Origin: Chara braunii
Taxonomy: Eukaryota; Streptophyta; Charophyceae; Charales; Characeae
Direction of reading: 5' to 3'
Length of the DNA stretch: 64,000 nt
Assembly (NCBI GenBank): GCA_003427395.1
Contig: BFEA01000066.1
Location: 1,534,228 to 1,598,227, forward strand
Made by a program: the position numbers and the translations under genes. Under the pieces are notes generated by a model. That model had not been told where the DNA came from. It saw nothing but the letters and a program-made list of their open reading frames with translations, and searched no databases. Shown in pieces: positions 1 through 11,591 of this stretch (its first letter is position 1; each line of letters begins with the position of its first letter).

Positions 1-1195
1 TTGTCAAGTTCACGTGTGTTGATCTTTCCTCCATTTGCATGTGCTCTTCATTAGTTCAATCTTCTCATTGTCAAGTTCATGTGTGTTGTAGTGTTCCTGT
101 TCATACTTAGTTGATTTCTCCTTCATGTGCATATGTTTTTCACTAGTTCAATCTCCTCGTTGACAAAAATCATGTGTGGTGTAGTTTTCCGGTTCATACT
201 TGGTTGAGCTTTCCTCTATGTGCATGTGCTTTTTATTAGTTCAATTTTCTCATTGTCAAGTTCATCCGGTTCATATTTAGTTGATCTCTCCTCCATTTGC
301 ATGTGCTTTCACTAGTTTAATCTTCTCATTTTCAAGTTCATGTGTGTTGTAGTGTTCCGGTTCATACTTGGTTGATCTTTCCTCTATGTGCATGTGCTTT
401 TCACTAGTTAAATCTTCTCATTGTCGAGTTCATGTGTGTTGTGATGTTCCAATTCATACTGAGTTGATCTTTCCTCTGTGTGCATGTGTTTTTCACTAGT
501 TCAATCTTCTCATTGTCAAGTTCATGTGTGTTGTGATGTTCCGGTTCATACTTAGTTGATCTTTCCTCCATGTGCATGTGCCTTTCACAAGTTCAATCTT
601 CTCATTTTCAAGTTCATGTGTGTTGTAGTGTTTCGGTTCATACTTAGTTGATCTTTCCTCCATGTGCATGTGCTTTTCACTAGTTCAACCTTCTCATTGT
701 CAAATTCGTGTGTGGTGTAGTGTTTTGGTTCATACTTGGTTGATCTTTCCTCTATGTGCTTGTGCTTTTCACTATTATCAAGTTCATGTGTGCTGTAGTG
801 TTACGGTTCATACTTAGTTGATCTTTCCTCAAGGTGCATGTGTTTTTCACTAAGTTAATCGTCTTATTGTCAAGTTCATGTGTGTTGTACTGTGTCGGTT
901 CATACTTAGTTGATCTTTCCTCCATGTGCATGTGCTTTCCATTAGTTCAATCTTCTCATTGTCAAGTTCATATGTGTTGTAGTGTTCTGGTTCATACTTA
1001 GTTGATCTCTCCTCCATGTGCATGTGGTTTCACTAGTTCAATCTTCTCATTGTCAAGTTCATGTGTGTTGTGATGTTCCGGTTCATACTTAGTTGCGCTC
1101 TCCTACATGTGCACGTACTTCTCACTAGTTCAACCTTCTCATTGTCGAGTTCATGTATGTTGAAGTGTTCCAATTCATACTTAGTTGATCTTTCA
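1..1195 (+). repeat. Satellite array A, 92-bp unit, about 13 copies
   Basis: The motif TTCATACTTAGTTGATC recurs at 101, 194, 271, 362, 454, 546, 638, 730, 808, 900, 992, 1083 and 1175. The spacing is 91-93 bp, with two shortened units of 77-78 bp. Units differ by scattered substitutions. The array is cut by the window start and ends near 1195, just before a CT microsatellite. No coding potential is seen. Confidence 0.95.
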
Positions 1196-1265
1196 CTATG
1201 GGATGGGTGACCGGCATTCGGCTGCTACTACGGGGAGATGATTTGATTAGGATTAGAAGTCTCTT

Positions 1266-1269
<4 letters not shown>

Positions 1270-1319
<50 letters not shown>
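1270..1319. repeat. (CT)n microsatellite
   Basis: About 50 bp of near-perfect CT dinucleotides. It generates long Ser/Leu or Arg/Glu reading frames on the two strands that are not genes. Confidence 0.95.
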
Positions 1320-1323
<4 letters not shown>

Positions 1324-2095
1324 CTCGCCTTCCCCCCTCTCTCTCTTCCCCTCACTTGGCATATGACTAACCCTTCTCCCCTCACTAGTTACATTGCCAG
1401 GGTGCGGACGGTAAAAGAAATCAGACCTCACTTGGTGGAGAAAGAGGGAAAGGGAAGGGTAGCCGGTCCCTTGTGCCACCAAGAAGGCAAAGGAAAAGGA
1501 CGTTTGAAAGAGTGGGAAAGAGGCGGAATCCGGGAGAAAGTATAAGTTGAAGCAAGGTCAGTTTGACTCAACCATTTCCCCGACTTCATGACTATGAGAA
1601 GAGGATGGGCTGATTGAGCAAAAGAGAGGGAACAAAGAGCAACAAAAGAACATGGAGAGAGAAGCATGTTGGAAGGGTTATATGTTGACCCCCAATGGGG
1701 GATTGTATGGATCTTTGCTTCGTGTGGGACTGTGCGGGTAAGTGAAGGCTAGGGATGCCTTGAGCGGGATAGGGCCGGGAGGAACCGGGCGGCAAAAGGA
1801 AAAGGGAAGAGGGGCAAAGGGGCTACGGGACCCTTAGCATTAAGGCAATCCATGAAAATGACCTTTGTGTTTGACACTTGGAGTGTAAATGAGAGAATGG
1901 AGTGCAATTTTGCCAAGGGAAATGTGAAGTTGTGTGTGCATGCATGCAAAGGCCCCAAAAAGACGAAGGGGCCTACGTCAATAGGGTTGAATGAGATGAA
2001 TGAGACCCGATGGGTGCGTAGAGGCGAGGGGGAGGACGGCATCGCCGCACCCCGATGACGCCGTAGGATCACAATGCTTAGGGAAATGGTGCGCG

Positions 2096-2600
2096 GCCTA
2101 GGGATGACGCTTAGCCTTCGCACAAGTGAAGAGAAACTCTCAAAGAACCCTTGGACTGCCTGCGTATTGGAACTATCAATTGCCTGAGAACATAACCAAG
2201 AATCAAAAAAAAAAAAATCAGCGTTGCGGAATGACCAGCAAGACTACCACCCGGCGTGAGGGCTGAGCGACATCCCCAATGTCAAAGCTCTCTCGCTCAA
2301 TGGCCCACCCCCATCCATCTCAAAGCACTAGGTCTGTCTCTTATACACATCTAGATGTGTATAAGAGACAGGCCTAGGGATGACGCTTAGCCTTCGCACA
2401 AGTGAAGAGAAACTCTCAAAGAACCCTTGGACTGCCTGCGTATTGGAACTATCAATTGCCTGAGAACATAACCAAGAATCAAAAAAAAAAAAATCAGCGT
2501 TGCGGAATGACCAGCAAGACTACCACCCGGCGTGAGGGCTGAGCGACATCCCCAATGTCAAAGCTCTTGCAATGGCCCACCCCCATCCGTCTCAAAGCAC
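2096..2600. other. Probable assembly duplication around an adapter
   Basis: 2096-2333 is repeated from 2372 onward with an offset of 276 bp. The two copies are nearly identical until about 2565, where the first reads CTCTCTCGCTCAATGG and the second CTCTTGCAATGG. The adapter junction at 2334-2371 lies exactly between them. The related repeat near 5290 has the CTCTCTCGCTC form, so the first copy could be a mis-joined read from another repeat member. Confidence 0.85.
2334..2371. other. Nextera mate-pair junction adapter left in the assembly
   Basis: The 38 bp are CTGTCTCTTATACACATCT followed directly by AGATGTGTATAAGAGACAG. These are the two head-to-head Tn5 mosaic ends used as the circularisation junction in Nextera mate-pair libraries. 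It is not biological sequence. Confidence 0.98.
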
Positions 2601-2720
2601 TAGGTGGGGGTGACCCTGGGACGAATGGCCCGTGCCCTGAGCATGAGCGTGGGCAGGCCGAGCCAACTGGGACCCGCAGTGGGGTTGACTAAGGCTCGAA
2701 AGTCTACCGGGTTTTGACCC

Positions 2721-4059
2721 TACAAAAATGGTGGAGGTGCCCGGTATGGGGTTAAACTGACCCTTACGATTCTGAAGGGGGCGCCCGATGCATTGACGTG
2801 TACACAACCAAAGATAAGGAAATTGGACTTGTGCTTGCTCTTTCCCTCGTGAGAATCAGATTTGAGGGTGGCTGGGCGCATGGCATGGCCAGGCCTGGAG
2901 GTAGAACATATATGCTATGCACTTGATTAGCCACCTCCTTGTGGGATGGCTCTAGCCCTCCTTCGTCCGATGTTGGTGTTCGTCAGTCCGGGGAAGCTTT
3001 GGGCAAGTCGCAGGTCGACCCTTCCTCTTCGTATGAAAGAAGGGCTCCGGTTACCTGGCAGGCGGTTGGTCCTTCGGCTTCGACCGGGGTCCGATGAAAA
3101 TCCCGCGGGGGAGTGATCCGACCGAATGGGTGCCCTTCTCTCCCCTTCTTTAAGCCCAGCGGGCTCATGCACTATACACATTGAAATGCTTGAAGGAACC
3201 AACATGAACACAACAGGTCATCAAAAAGGAACAATCCTTCCCTATGAAAGGACAGACAAATGAAGAGAAAGGAAATGAAGGGAGTTGCTAGACTCCAAGG
3301 AAAACTAGCTCACCCTTGAAGATTCTCACGAGAAGGAACCAACCACGGTGTATGAAAGTAGGGGGAGTGACACTCATTGTCCTGAGAGAAAATTGTGAGC
3401 TATGGGTAGGAAGCCCTGGGTGCACCAAGGGAAAGGCACTTGTACTAAATGTGTCCCACTTGGGACTTGTGTTTTGCATGATGGGATTTGAGCGTCCTGC
3501 CTTTCGGAAGGAAAGGATGGGTCTGCACCGACTGGTGCGGGTTGCGAAACGTCGTTCTCTTTGAGGATTCACCGGGTTTCGTGTGCGGAGGTCGGGCCAC
3601 CGAGCTGTCGAACGGGAGTCTGTCTGGCCGGTTGATTAGTAGCATTCTCACACGGGCGGTCTGAGCATGGCTCGATGATCTTGCCCGGGCGGGGTGCGAA
3701 ACGTCTTCTTAGGCGGGGCTTAGCCTATTGATAGGCGGCGGATTACCACTGCATGCGGGGCAAGGGTGGAACCTCGGAGACGATTAGTAGCTTCCCGTAG
3801 CACGGCTTGGGAAAGGCTGATTCTTGTCGGACCGATGGAAGTGAATGCCCGGACGACTGACCATTGCTCCTAACGGGGTGCGCACGGGTAATTCCTGGTA
3901 CCAACGAGGGTATGCAAGAGCGGCAAAACGGGATGGGGTATTTTGGGCGAATGGAGAGGGGTAGCACCCTGTGCCGGATCCTGGGTACCGCGCTCGCGAC
4001 GGTTGAGTTGCACTTGAGGTATGGGAGGACGATAGGGCGAGTAGCAGGTAAGTTGGATT
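2721..4059. other. Interior between the LTR-like repeats, no gene recognised
   Basis: About 1.3 kb of GC-rich sequence without a convincing reading frame. A short phrase, TGCGAAACGTC, occurs twice (about 3543 and 3697). If the flanking direct repeats are LTRs, this is the internal part of a non-autonomous element, but no gag or pol motif is present. Confidence 0.5.
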
Positions 4060-4070
4060 AGGCTTAGGGT

Positions 4071-4115
<45 letters not shown>

Positions 4116-4298
4116 CCTCCCTTATCTTTCTCCTCCTCCTCCTTAGCCTCCAAAGGCTATCTCTTCCTTTGCTTCCAAATCCCAAGGTAGGCTTAGGGTT
4201 TTTCTCTCTCTCTCTCCCTCTCTCTCTCTCCCTATCTTTCTCCTCTTCCTCCTTAGCCTCCAAAGGCTATCTCTTCCTTCGCTTCCAAATCCCAAGGT
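4060..4298 (+). repeat. Tandem duplication containing CT tracts
   Basis: 4060-4188 and 4189-4298 are two copies of one unit. Each starts AGGCTTAGGGTTT, runs through a CT microsatellite of different length, and ends with TTCCAAATCCCAAGGT. The unit has no coding content. Confidence 0.9.
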
Positions 4299-4329
4299 CA
4301 ACCCTCACCCTCTCTCCCCTTTTCTCAGC

Positions 4330-5441
4330 GTGCAACTAACCCTTCCCTCAGTCACTTGTTACATTGTCAGGGTAAAAACGGAAACAGAATTTTGAATCTC
4401 ACTTAGTGGAAGAAGAGGGGAAAAGGAGGGTTGTCTGCGCCTTGTGCCACCAAGAAGATAAGGAAGAGGAGAGCTTGACAGGCTTGACGATTGATAGAGT
4501 CCGAGAAGGGCTAGAAAGAGTTGTTAAGGAAAAAAAAGGTCAGTTGGATCAACCAGAACCCCGACTGCATGGCTAAGAGAAAAAAATGGCTTGGATAAAG
4601 GAAGGAAACAAGAAGGGAAAAAGCCTAAGTACATGGAGACTAGGCAAGTCGGACGGGCTATATGTTGACCCGAAGTGGGGTTGTATTGTTTTGCATTGTG
4701 ATCGAGTGTGCAGATGAGTAGCCTTGGGATGTCTTGAGCTGGACTGAGCCCGGGTATGTAAGGCGGCAAAAGGGAAAAGGGAAGGACAAAAGGCTAAGCG
4801 GTCGTTGACGTAAACTATGTCTATGATTGGGACCTTTGTGAGTGCAACCGTGAGTATGGATGGAAAGGAGTTTAAGGGATGTTGCGTATTGGTTGAAGTG
4901 CTGCCTAGTGTCAGGCGGTCGAAACGGCCACCAACCCTTAGAGTATGCGGATGGGGAACCCGAAAAGACTAAGGGGTACTTAGGGAAGCAAGGAACATGA
5001 TGCATGATGTGTGGAGATAATGAGTGCTAGTGTGTAAGCTAGCTAAGAGGGAGAGCGACTTTCCCGCACCTTGATGAAGCCCTAGGACCATTGTGTTAGT
5101 GAATGGATGGGTGGCCCAAGTAAGACGCTTGGCCTCGCATAAGAGAAGAGAAGTCTCAAAGAACTCTCTAGACTGCCTGTGTATTGGAAGGAGCAATTGC
5201 ATGAGAACACAACAAAGTATCGAGAAAAGAACGTTTGCGAGTGAATAGCAAAGCTGCCCTACTTGCGAGAAAGTTGAGCTACATCCCCAATGTCAAAGCT
5301 CTCTCGCTCAATGGCCCACCCCCATCCATCTCAAAGCACTAGGTGGGGGTGACCCTGTGACGAATGGCTCCACGCCCTGAGCATGAGTGTGGGCGGAGCC
5401 GAGCCGACTCGAGCTCAAAAGTCTAACAGGGTGATGCCCTA
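4330..5441. repeat. LTR-like direct repeat, right copy
   Basis: This is the partner of 1340-2720. It has the same order of shared blocks without the adapter-linked duplication, so it is the cleaner copy of roughly 1.1 kb. Homology ends at CCCTACA (5441), after which the two copies have unrelated sequence. Confidence 0.6.
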
Positions 5442-5829
5442 CACTGATAACAGTCGGTAATCTCATATTCATACAAACAACTTTATTCCTACTTCTAACT
5501 AGTCTCAGACAGAGTGCTATGCAACGAGGAATATGTACTACCTATCTACAACCGTCTGTCAGTTGCTAGCAGTGTCTGTCACAACTAGCTAATCAAAAAT
5601 AAAAAGAAAACCGTTTGTTGGGTTTGCATGCAGAATGTAATTTTTTTAATGATAACTACTTGAACTGTTTACTGGTATCCACCCTCCCCCTCTATCCCTC
5701 TTGAGTAGTCACTTGATGTCGACATCCTGAAGCTCTAGTTCAGTGGCATGTCTCAAGGTGTGCAATCGGTCCACCCCTGTGCCCAGGAAATCGCCTATGA
5801 CCAATTATGCCCGTTCTTTATCCTTGCGT
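5442..5829. other. Spacer left of the first TIR element, no gene seen
   Basis: AT-rich sequence up to about 5700, then a short GC-richer piece that abuts the terminus at 5830. I recognise nothing coding. Confidence 0.5.
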
Positions 5830-6577
5830 TGTTGAGCGCATCGGAACAGCGCCGCACAAGCAAGGCAGGACTCTCCCGGCCGCGTCTCGCAGGAGTTGGT
5901 ATGATCCTCGTCGCAATGCACATGGAGCTTCCACAAGCCGCTCCGACCGAGTGCGCCAGCCATACCTCTCGCGAGCCCCTACGACAAGATAGGGCCAACG
6001 CGAGGCACGACTTACCTCCACCTTGCGGGAGCTGTCACCTCCCTTCGGTAGCCGTATCCCCGCCGAGCTACCAGTCCACAGTACGAAAGCTAAACATGTT
6101 CAAATCGCAAAGGTGGACCAACCGACGTCGTTTCTCGTTCGTTGTAGCATAGGGGGTACGCGTGGTTTTACGCCTCTACCGGACCCGCATGCGAACCGAC
6201 GCCTAGGGGGGTTGAGGTCCCAAACGCGACCCGTAGTCAGTCGACTAGGACGCATCCCATGCACCAAGCGTACACCGCTCTAAGAACATAAAAATTAGAA
6301 CACGCACACACACACACACATATACAAGACGACACAGAACAAACAACGCGACAACACTCCTATTCCCTTAGTAGCCATCCGATAACTCTCTGATGCGAAA
6401 ATCGGATAGGCGTCGCGCGCGAGACTTTGCATAAAACCGCACGGGCGCAGGGCTAGCTCATATCGACTCGCAATGCAAGCATACGCAAGCAGTCGCAATG
6501 ATGGCGTACTATGTAGTACCCATACTCTTGCGGCCCTCGTTAATCTCGACGGTAGCATTCGACACACTCAAGTGTCA
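5830..6577 (+). repeat. Left terminal inverted repeat, copy 1
   Basis: The reverse complement of this segment aligns along its length to 13249-13990. A highly matched core is the block around CTCCCGCAAGGTGGAGGTAAG. Divergence between the two TIRs is substantial, so this is an old insertion or the TIRs are not homogenised. The inner edge lies near the palindromic TCAAGTGTCA at about 6568. Confidence 0.85.
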
Positions 6578-6917
6578 TCTTACACGCTGTCGGTGCGAAT
6601 ACCCGCCCTGGTTTGTGCAGGTAACAAAAAAATAAGTTGATTTAAAGGTTAGGTATGCCATCTTACACGCTCTCGGTGCGTCTGTGGTTAACGTTTGACT
6701 GGATGGTTGACTAAAGTAGAGAGTGTGTGGGCGCACAAACTTGAGGCGTGCGTGATCCTTTTTTGTTGATGATCGTGAAAGTCGACGTTGGCCGCCGGCC
6801 AGATTTTTATATTTCAGATTAAATTAGGATTAATAAGATTATGTCCTGTGCTTGAGGTGCCTGCCTGGGACAGTGCGTACGTACAGAGGACGGCATCGAT
6901 AACAATGTGAATTTTTT

Positions 6918-7192
6918 CGGTAGATCTAGGCATCGCGAAATATCAGTTTATTTAGGTATCAGTCAATACTAAGACTCAACCATGGGCCTAGTATTGTTGG
7001 TTACGGTCGGTAGATCTGCGCATCGCGAAATATCAGTTTATTTAGGTATCAGTCAATACTAAGACTCAACCATGGGCCTAGTATTGTTGGTTACNGTTAC
7101 GGTCGGTAGATCTGCGCATCGCGAAATATCAGTTTATTTAGGTATCAGTCAATACTAAGACTCAACCATGGGCCTAGTATTGTTGGTTACAG
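6918..7192 (+). repeat. Threefold tandem repeat of ~90 bp with an N at 7095
   Basis: A unit starting CGGTAGATCT and ending TATTGTTGGTTAC occurs three times here. It occurs only once at the matching place of copy 2 (about 21365-21450). An undetermined base at 7095 lies at one unit boundary. A contig-joining artefact is as likely as a real expansion. Confidence 0.85.
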
Positions 7193-7914
7193 AAGACTCA
7201 GGGATCGAAATCGAGCGGCGGTGTCATGGAGATATCAAAGTAGCGCAAAGGGACCATGGGGTTGAAGGCCCGACGGGCTATCCCCCTTGTTTTTTCCATC
7301 AACCGCGTAAGAACGGTACTAACGGTTCCTTTTCCCCCGTTCGTCGTAAACTGACGATTAAAAGTTCGAAGTATTCATTTATTTATTGTCATATTATGAC
7401 TACAAGCCTCTTTTGAAGAGCCCAACCGGGCCCTCGCATGTCGTGAATGTTTATGAAGTTCCATCAACTCGTCCGTCTTGAAACAACGGACCGAGGAATT
7501 CAATGTACATGCGAGCCGGTGGCTGATTTAGCCCACGAGGTAGAGGAAACTAGATTGGCAGGGACCTTTGTGGGTGCACCGTCTGTCACCGACGAATCAG
7601 CCGCGAGTTGCTATAAGAAAGTCTAGCAGTGAAGCATGCCCGTGGGATCCTACAGGCAGGGATGCGCCTGGGCATAATGGGCCGGAACGTTGTCGAGAGG
7701 CCCACGGCGACAGGGGCTGCGGGGGCATTTTTGTATAAAATTCCCCTGCATGATCTGTACTCGACACATCACACCCAGGCTGTAGGCAGGGCAGCATGTC
7801 CGCGCCCCCGGTTTTGCAGTTCGTTAGCCGTGTGTACGAGTTGCAGTTGGGGGCCCGAGGTGGCTGTGGACTCCGCCTAAGCACGACTGACCTGAGGAAA
7901 CTGGCGGAGCTGCG

Positions 7915-8292
7915 GTGATAGTTGTTGAGCAGATCGTCTCCGAATCTGGGATAGGGGCGCAGGGCTGCCTGAGACGTTTAGCTGCAAGTCGTTCCTCGAA
8001 GACTCTCGCCGGGTTACTAAAGCCACTGAATGTGTTACTGCGCAGTGGTATGGACACAGCGTACGAGACAGAGGTTGGCGAACGCGAAGCCGAAGCGAAG
8101 ACGAAAGAGGGTGAGGGTGTACGGAGGCAGCAAGGGAAGAAGGCGGGGGAAGTAAGTGAACCCAGATGCGAAGTGGCGCTCAGTGCATGCGGGTGTGGGC
8201 AAGGAAGCAGAGTGTGGCGAAGCCACGCAGGAGGCAGGGGAGAAACGAGATTGCTCGCCCGATTCCGGACAAAAACAGTCAAGGAAGCATGA
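7915..8292 (+). other. Conserved open stretch inside the TIR element, not recognised
   Basis: An open frame of about 125 codons on the plus strand is kept in copy 2 at 22392-22652. The charged core, rich in Glu, Lys and Arg, is nearly unchanged there. A longer frame is open on the opposite strand over the same bases (7824-8432 minus; 22226-22708 minus). Differences between the copies fall at all codon positions and many are replacements in either frame, so I see no sign of selection on a protein. No family is recognised. It may simply be conserved because the two copies are recent. Confidence 0.2.
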
Positions 8293-10535
8293 TAAACTAG
8301 GATTCTGAGATAGGGCGAGTGCGATGGTACTGTAAGTTTGGGTGTCAGTCTTGTAGGAAGAAGGGTAGTCTTGTAGGCAAAACTATGGCGGAAGGAAAGA
8401 TGGAAGGGGTAAAAAATCCAGACATCCCTCAATTCTCAATAGAAACGAACAAAGCACAGGTCGAAGAAGAGGTTTTAGGAACTGGTGCCCTCGAATCTGA
8501 CGTCAGATTTTTCGAGGGTCGGTAGAATAGGAGTTACTACTAATAATCGTTGCGCGAGAGTAACAAAAAGGATATGGTAAGGGGACGTTGCATATCTCGT
8601 TCATTCCATGACCGTTTTTGCCGATCTAAGTTGTAAAGTAGGGGTTTCAAGGCGATGCGGAGTGATTGGTTGGGACAAAAACTGAGTTAGTGTAATATTT
8701 TGGCCGGTATGACCAGCAGGGGTTGCGCCCAAGGAGCGAGCTCGTTTTCGTGTAAATATGAATGTATCTTCTTAGTTCTTAGGGGAAGATTCATTTTCGT
8801 TGTGTACAGCTGGTGAAGCTGGTAGCGGGGACCCGGTGTTGCTATTGCCTGTTGGCACGGTGTTGCTACCGGTCGAGGTTGCATGTTGTTGTTCGTCACT
8901 ATGAGCATGGCCTGGTAAATGCTCACGCTCCCCGTCGGGATTGACATCTTGGGAAACAAGCATATGGGAGAGAGAGAGTTTCGGCGGAGTGAGTAAATCT
9001 CGCTCGGATGGATCGGATCTGAAAGAAAGACTATGAATCCGATGGAACGCTCGGGCCAAGTGATTAGCGGTTAAGCCTGGGGAGGTCAACAGAGGAGGAC
9101 CGGGAGGTTGAAGGTACTTGTTTTCCGGAACGACGTACACAGCCGAACGATGCATCCAGGACCCGGTTGAGGAAAGTACGGGCTTACCTATTTGATCGAG
9201 TTGGAGTGAAGAAAGCAGGACGAAGTTGAAAGCGACCTGTGGGACGACGAAATGTTTTCCCAGCTGTTGACGCAGTGGCCCGAGAGCTGTCTGGCTGAGT
9301 GCTTGAGGACTGGCAGGAATAATCCACCACCTGTAGGACCAAAGGACTGCAAAGGTGAAGGAGAGAGGGGGACGGGCACCGTTCATTATGGATAAGGAGA
9401 CCAAACAGGACGTAGAGAAGAAAAGGGGTTAAGACACCCATCTGTGCAGTGCAAAGGCTCGTGTGAACAGAGTTGGCGACTGCCCTTTGGTTGCCTTGTT
9501 GCATGCTTAGTTGATATATGGTTGGAGTGGGACACCATTTTGGCTAAAACTGTAAGAATCATACTGGCAGTTGTTGTGCTTCGGCGGTGTTGTTGATCTG
9601 GGACAGGTCTTACAGTTTCGGAAGGTTGGGGCCTCACAAGAAATATAGCTGCATGGGTGAGAGCGAGCTATGAAGCAAGGACCTCCCAACTGACTTGTGT
9701 GATGCCTGTCCTATTAGCCTGAGCAGCAAGGAGGGAAGCTGCAAGGTTGGGTACTTTCCTGTCGGACGACGCACTGCGTGAATTAACTGGTCGAAGCAGC
9801 TACAGGCCAGCAATAGGGCGCAGACCTGGCTGATAGCCGTTACTGGAAGGGGAAGTAGGAGGGGAGTCGTGAGGTTGCGGATCCACCTATGGCCAAGCAC
9901 CCGTCAGATCGCGAGCTTGCGGGAGAGCTGAGATAATTGAAGGGAGGCGGGGGTGTTGATGTGAATTGAAAGATTGTTAAAAAGTCAACGACAAACAGTT
10001 GACTTCAGTTTGATCAATTGCTGCGTATCTAGGCTGCCATTGTGGGGCCCTCAAGCGCTTGAAGGTAACAAGGCCCTCTCACGCAAGTCTGAGCGCACAC
10101 TTCTTGGATCTGAGAGACTTAAGCTTTCTCTTTCTATCTTTCTTAATCTAAGTTTAGTCCTGTTACGAGAGGAAGGCGACAGGCAGGATTGCAACCCGTA
10201 AGACCGCAGCAAGACTCCGTGGGGAGTTAACCCACCGATTGCGGGAGCTCTGCCGAAACTCAGGAGGAGTTCTGGAGGCAAGGAATTAGGAGGTAACATT
10301 TGCTTTCCTTCTATAAACCTAGTTATAACCCTTATCTGCACCCTTTGCTACGTTTCGACTGAGTATATTGTGTGCATCCCAACTTTGACTTTTCAATTGA
10401 CTTTCATGACACAAACCAGGCTAAGTAAAGGAACGTATGCGCAATATCAGTTTCAATGTTATTGTTTGACTGAAAGCAGATTGTGGCATTGCATCTGGGG
10501 GAAGGATGGGAGGAAGGCAGTATTGCTTGAGTCTG

Positions 10536-11274
10536 ACTGGGTCTACCAAAGGCTGGGCAAGTCTCCATAAGTTTGGGAAGACCCAGTGCTATGTTTATTT
10601 TTCTGAATTGCCTGGAGAACCAGACATGTTCCATAAGTTTGGGTGATTTGGTTGCTCTGACTTGTGAGGGCTGGATGTGAATGACTTTTCAGGGACCAAG
10701 CATGTTCGATAAGTTTGGGTAGCTTGGTCGCCTTGTTTGCTTTGTTTTTTTTTTAGTTTCTTTAGTTTCTGAACGAGGAGGTCTGAGCATGTTCCATAAG
10801 TTTGGGTGGCTCAGCCTCTTTCTGCTTCGGTTTTAAAAAAAATGAACCAGGCTGAGGACCAAGACATGTTCCATAAGTTTGTCTTGATCCAACGCCACGC
10901 ACATGTTGGAACCAGAAGGCTATAACTTGACTATACTTTATTACTATTTTATCTATGAACAGGCTAGTCAGATAGCATTCCATAAGTTTGGGTGGTCTGT
11001 CTATAGCTTATCACCAACTGAAGAAACTACTAATTAAGAATAAACTTGTGGTACGAAGGGGCAGACTGCATCTTGAGCTAAAGATGATCGGTTCAGTTAT
11101 ATGTTACCTCAAAAGACTAAGGGCAAATAATTATATAAATCTTGGATACTTAAACAGTTCAGGGCGACTAGGGTGGCCTAGTCACATGCCCAAAGAAGAG
11201 AAAAGTTGTTGTGCCCTGTGTTTGTGTATACTCCATGGTTGAGCTAGACATGTTCCATAAGTTTGGGTGGTCTA
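10536..11274 (+). repeat. Array of seven stem-loops with a conserved loop, copy 1
   Basis: The core CCATAAGTTTGGG recurs seven times with slight variation (about 10565, 10631, 10707, 10793, 10871, 10980, 11254). Each core is flanked by arms that pair with each other but differ from unit to unit. Examples are ACTGGGTCT/AGACCCAGT (10536-10544 with 10579-10587), GACCAAGC/GCTTGGTC (10694-10701 with 10722-10729), GAGG-t-CTGAGC/GCTCAGCCTC (10778-10788 with 10809-10818), and GGACCAAGAC/GTCTTGATCC (10856-10865 with 10881-10890, one mismatch). The loop is constant while the stems vary, the pattern expected when structure plus loop sequence is recognised. Spacing is irregular (about 65-275 nt). Function is unknown. 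It could act in RNA, or as single-stranded DNA during transposition. Confidence 0.75.
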
Positions 11275-11591
11275 CCTTTATGCCCTATGTAAGTTGGGTA
11301 TAAAGGGATAAATCATTGAGAGACTATGAACGGTGAGAGTACTTACCTTTGTGGTTTAGCCTGCATGTGACTGCGGGCAACTACTACTTAGTTTGAGTTT
11401 TGGTTTGATAGGTAGTTGCTTTAGTTGCTCGCCACGTGCTAGAGCTATAAGAGTTAGTTTCAATTCCTGCATTTTCTGGGCTAAGTTTTTTTTACTCAGG
11501 TCAATTTCTGCATTTTATGGGATTTTTTATTTTTACTTTTAGGTCAATTTCTGCATTTTCTGGGATCTTTTATTTGTACTTGGTCTTGTAT

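Larger units (their letters stand above)
1340..2720. repeat. LTR-like direct repeat, left copy
   Basis: This segment aligns, with substantial divergence, to 4330-5441 in the same orientation. Shared blocks include a stretch ending in CTTGTGCCACCAAGAAG, a block around TATATGTTGACCC, and a block ending in AAGCACTAGGTGGGGGTGACC. Homology stops near a shared CCCTACA in both copies, as expected for a repeat boundary. Size and spacing fit an LTR pair of a short non-autonomous retroelement, but I could not fix TG/CA ends, a primer-binding site or a target duplication. The right part is inflated by the artefactual duplication at 2096-2600. Confidence 0.6.

Noticed and set aside
1198-1545. Ser/Leu-rich and Arg/Glu-rich open frames across CT tracts (also near 4100, 42300, 43300, 53600)
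   Set aside because: They are translations of dinucleotide repeats with no conserved flanking sequence.
7824-8432. 202-codon minus-strand frame conserved in TIR copy 2
   Set aside because: The opposite strand is also open, differences between copies are not concentrated at third positions of either frame, and no family is recognised.
10536-11274. CRISPR-like array
   Set aside because: The repeated core is regularly found, but spacing is irregular, the sequences between cores are shared by all three copies, and the genome is eukaryotic.
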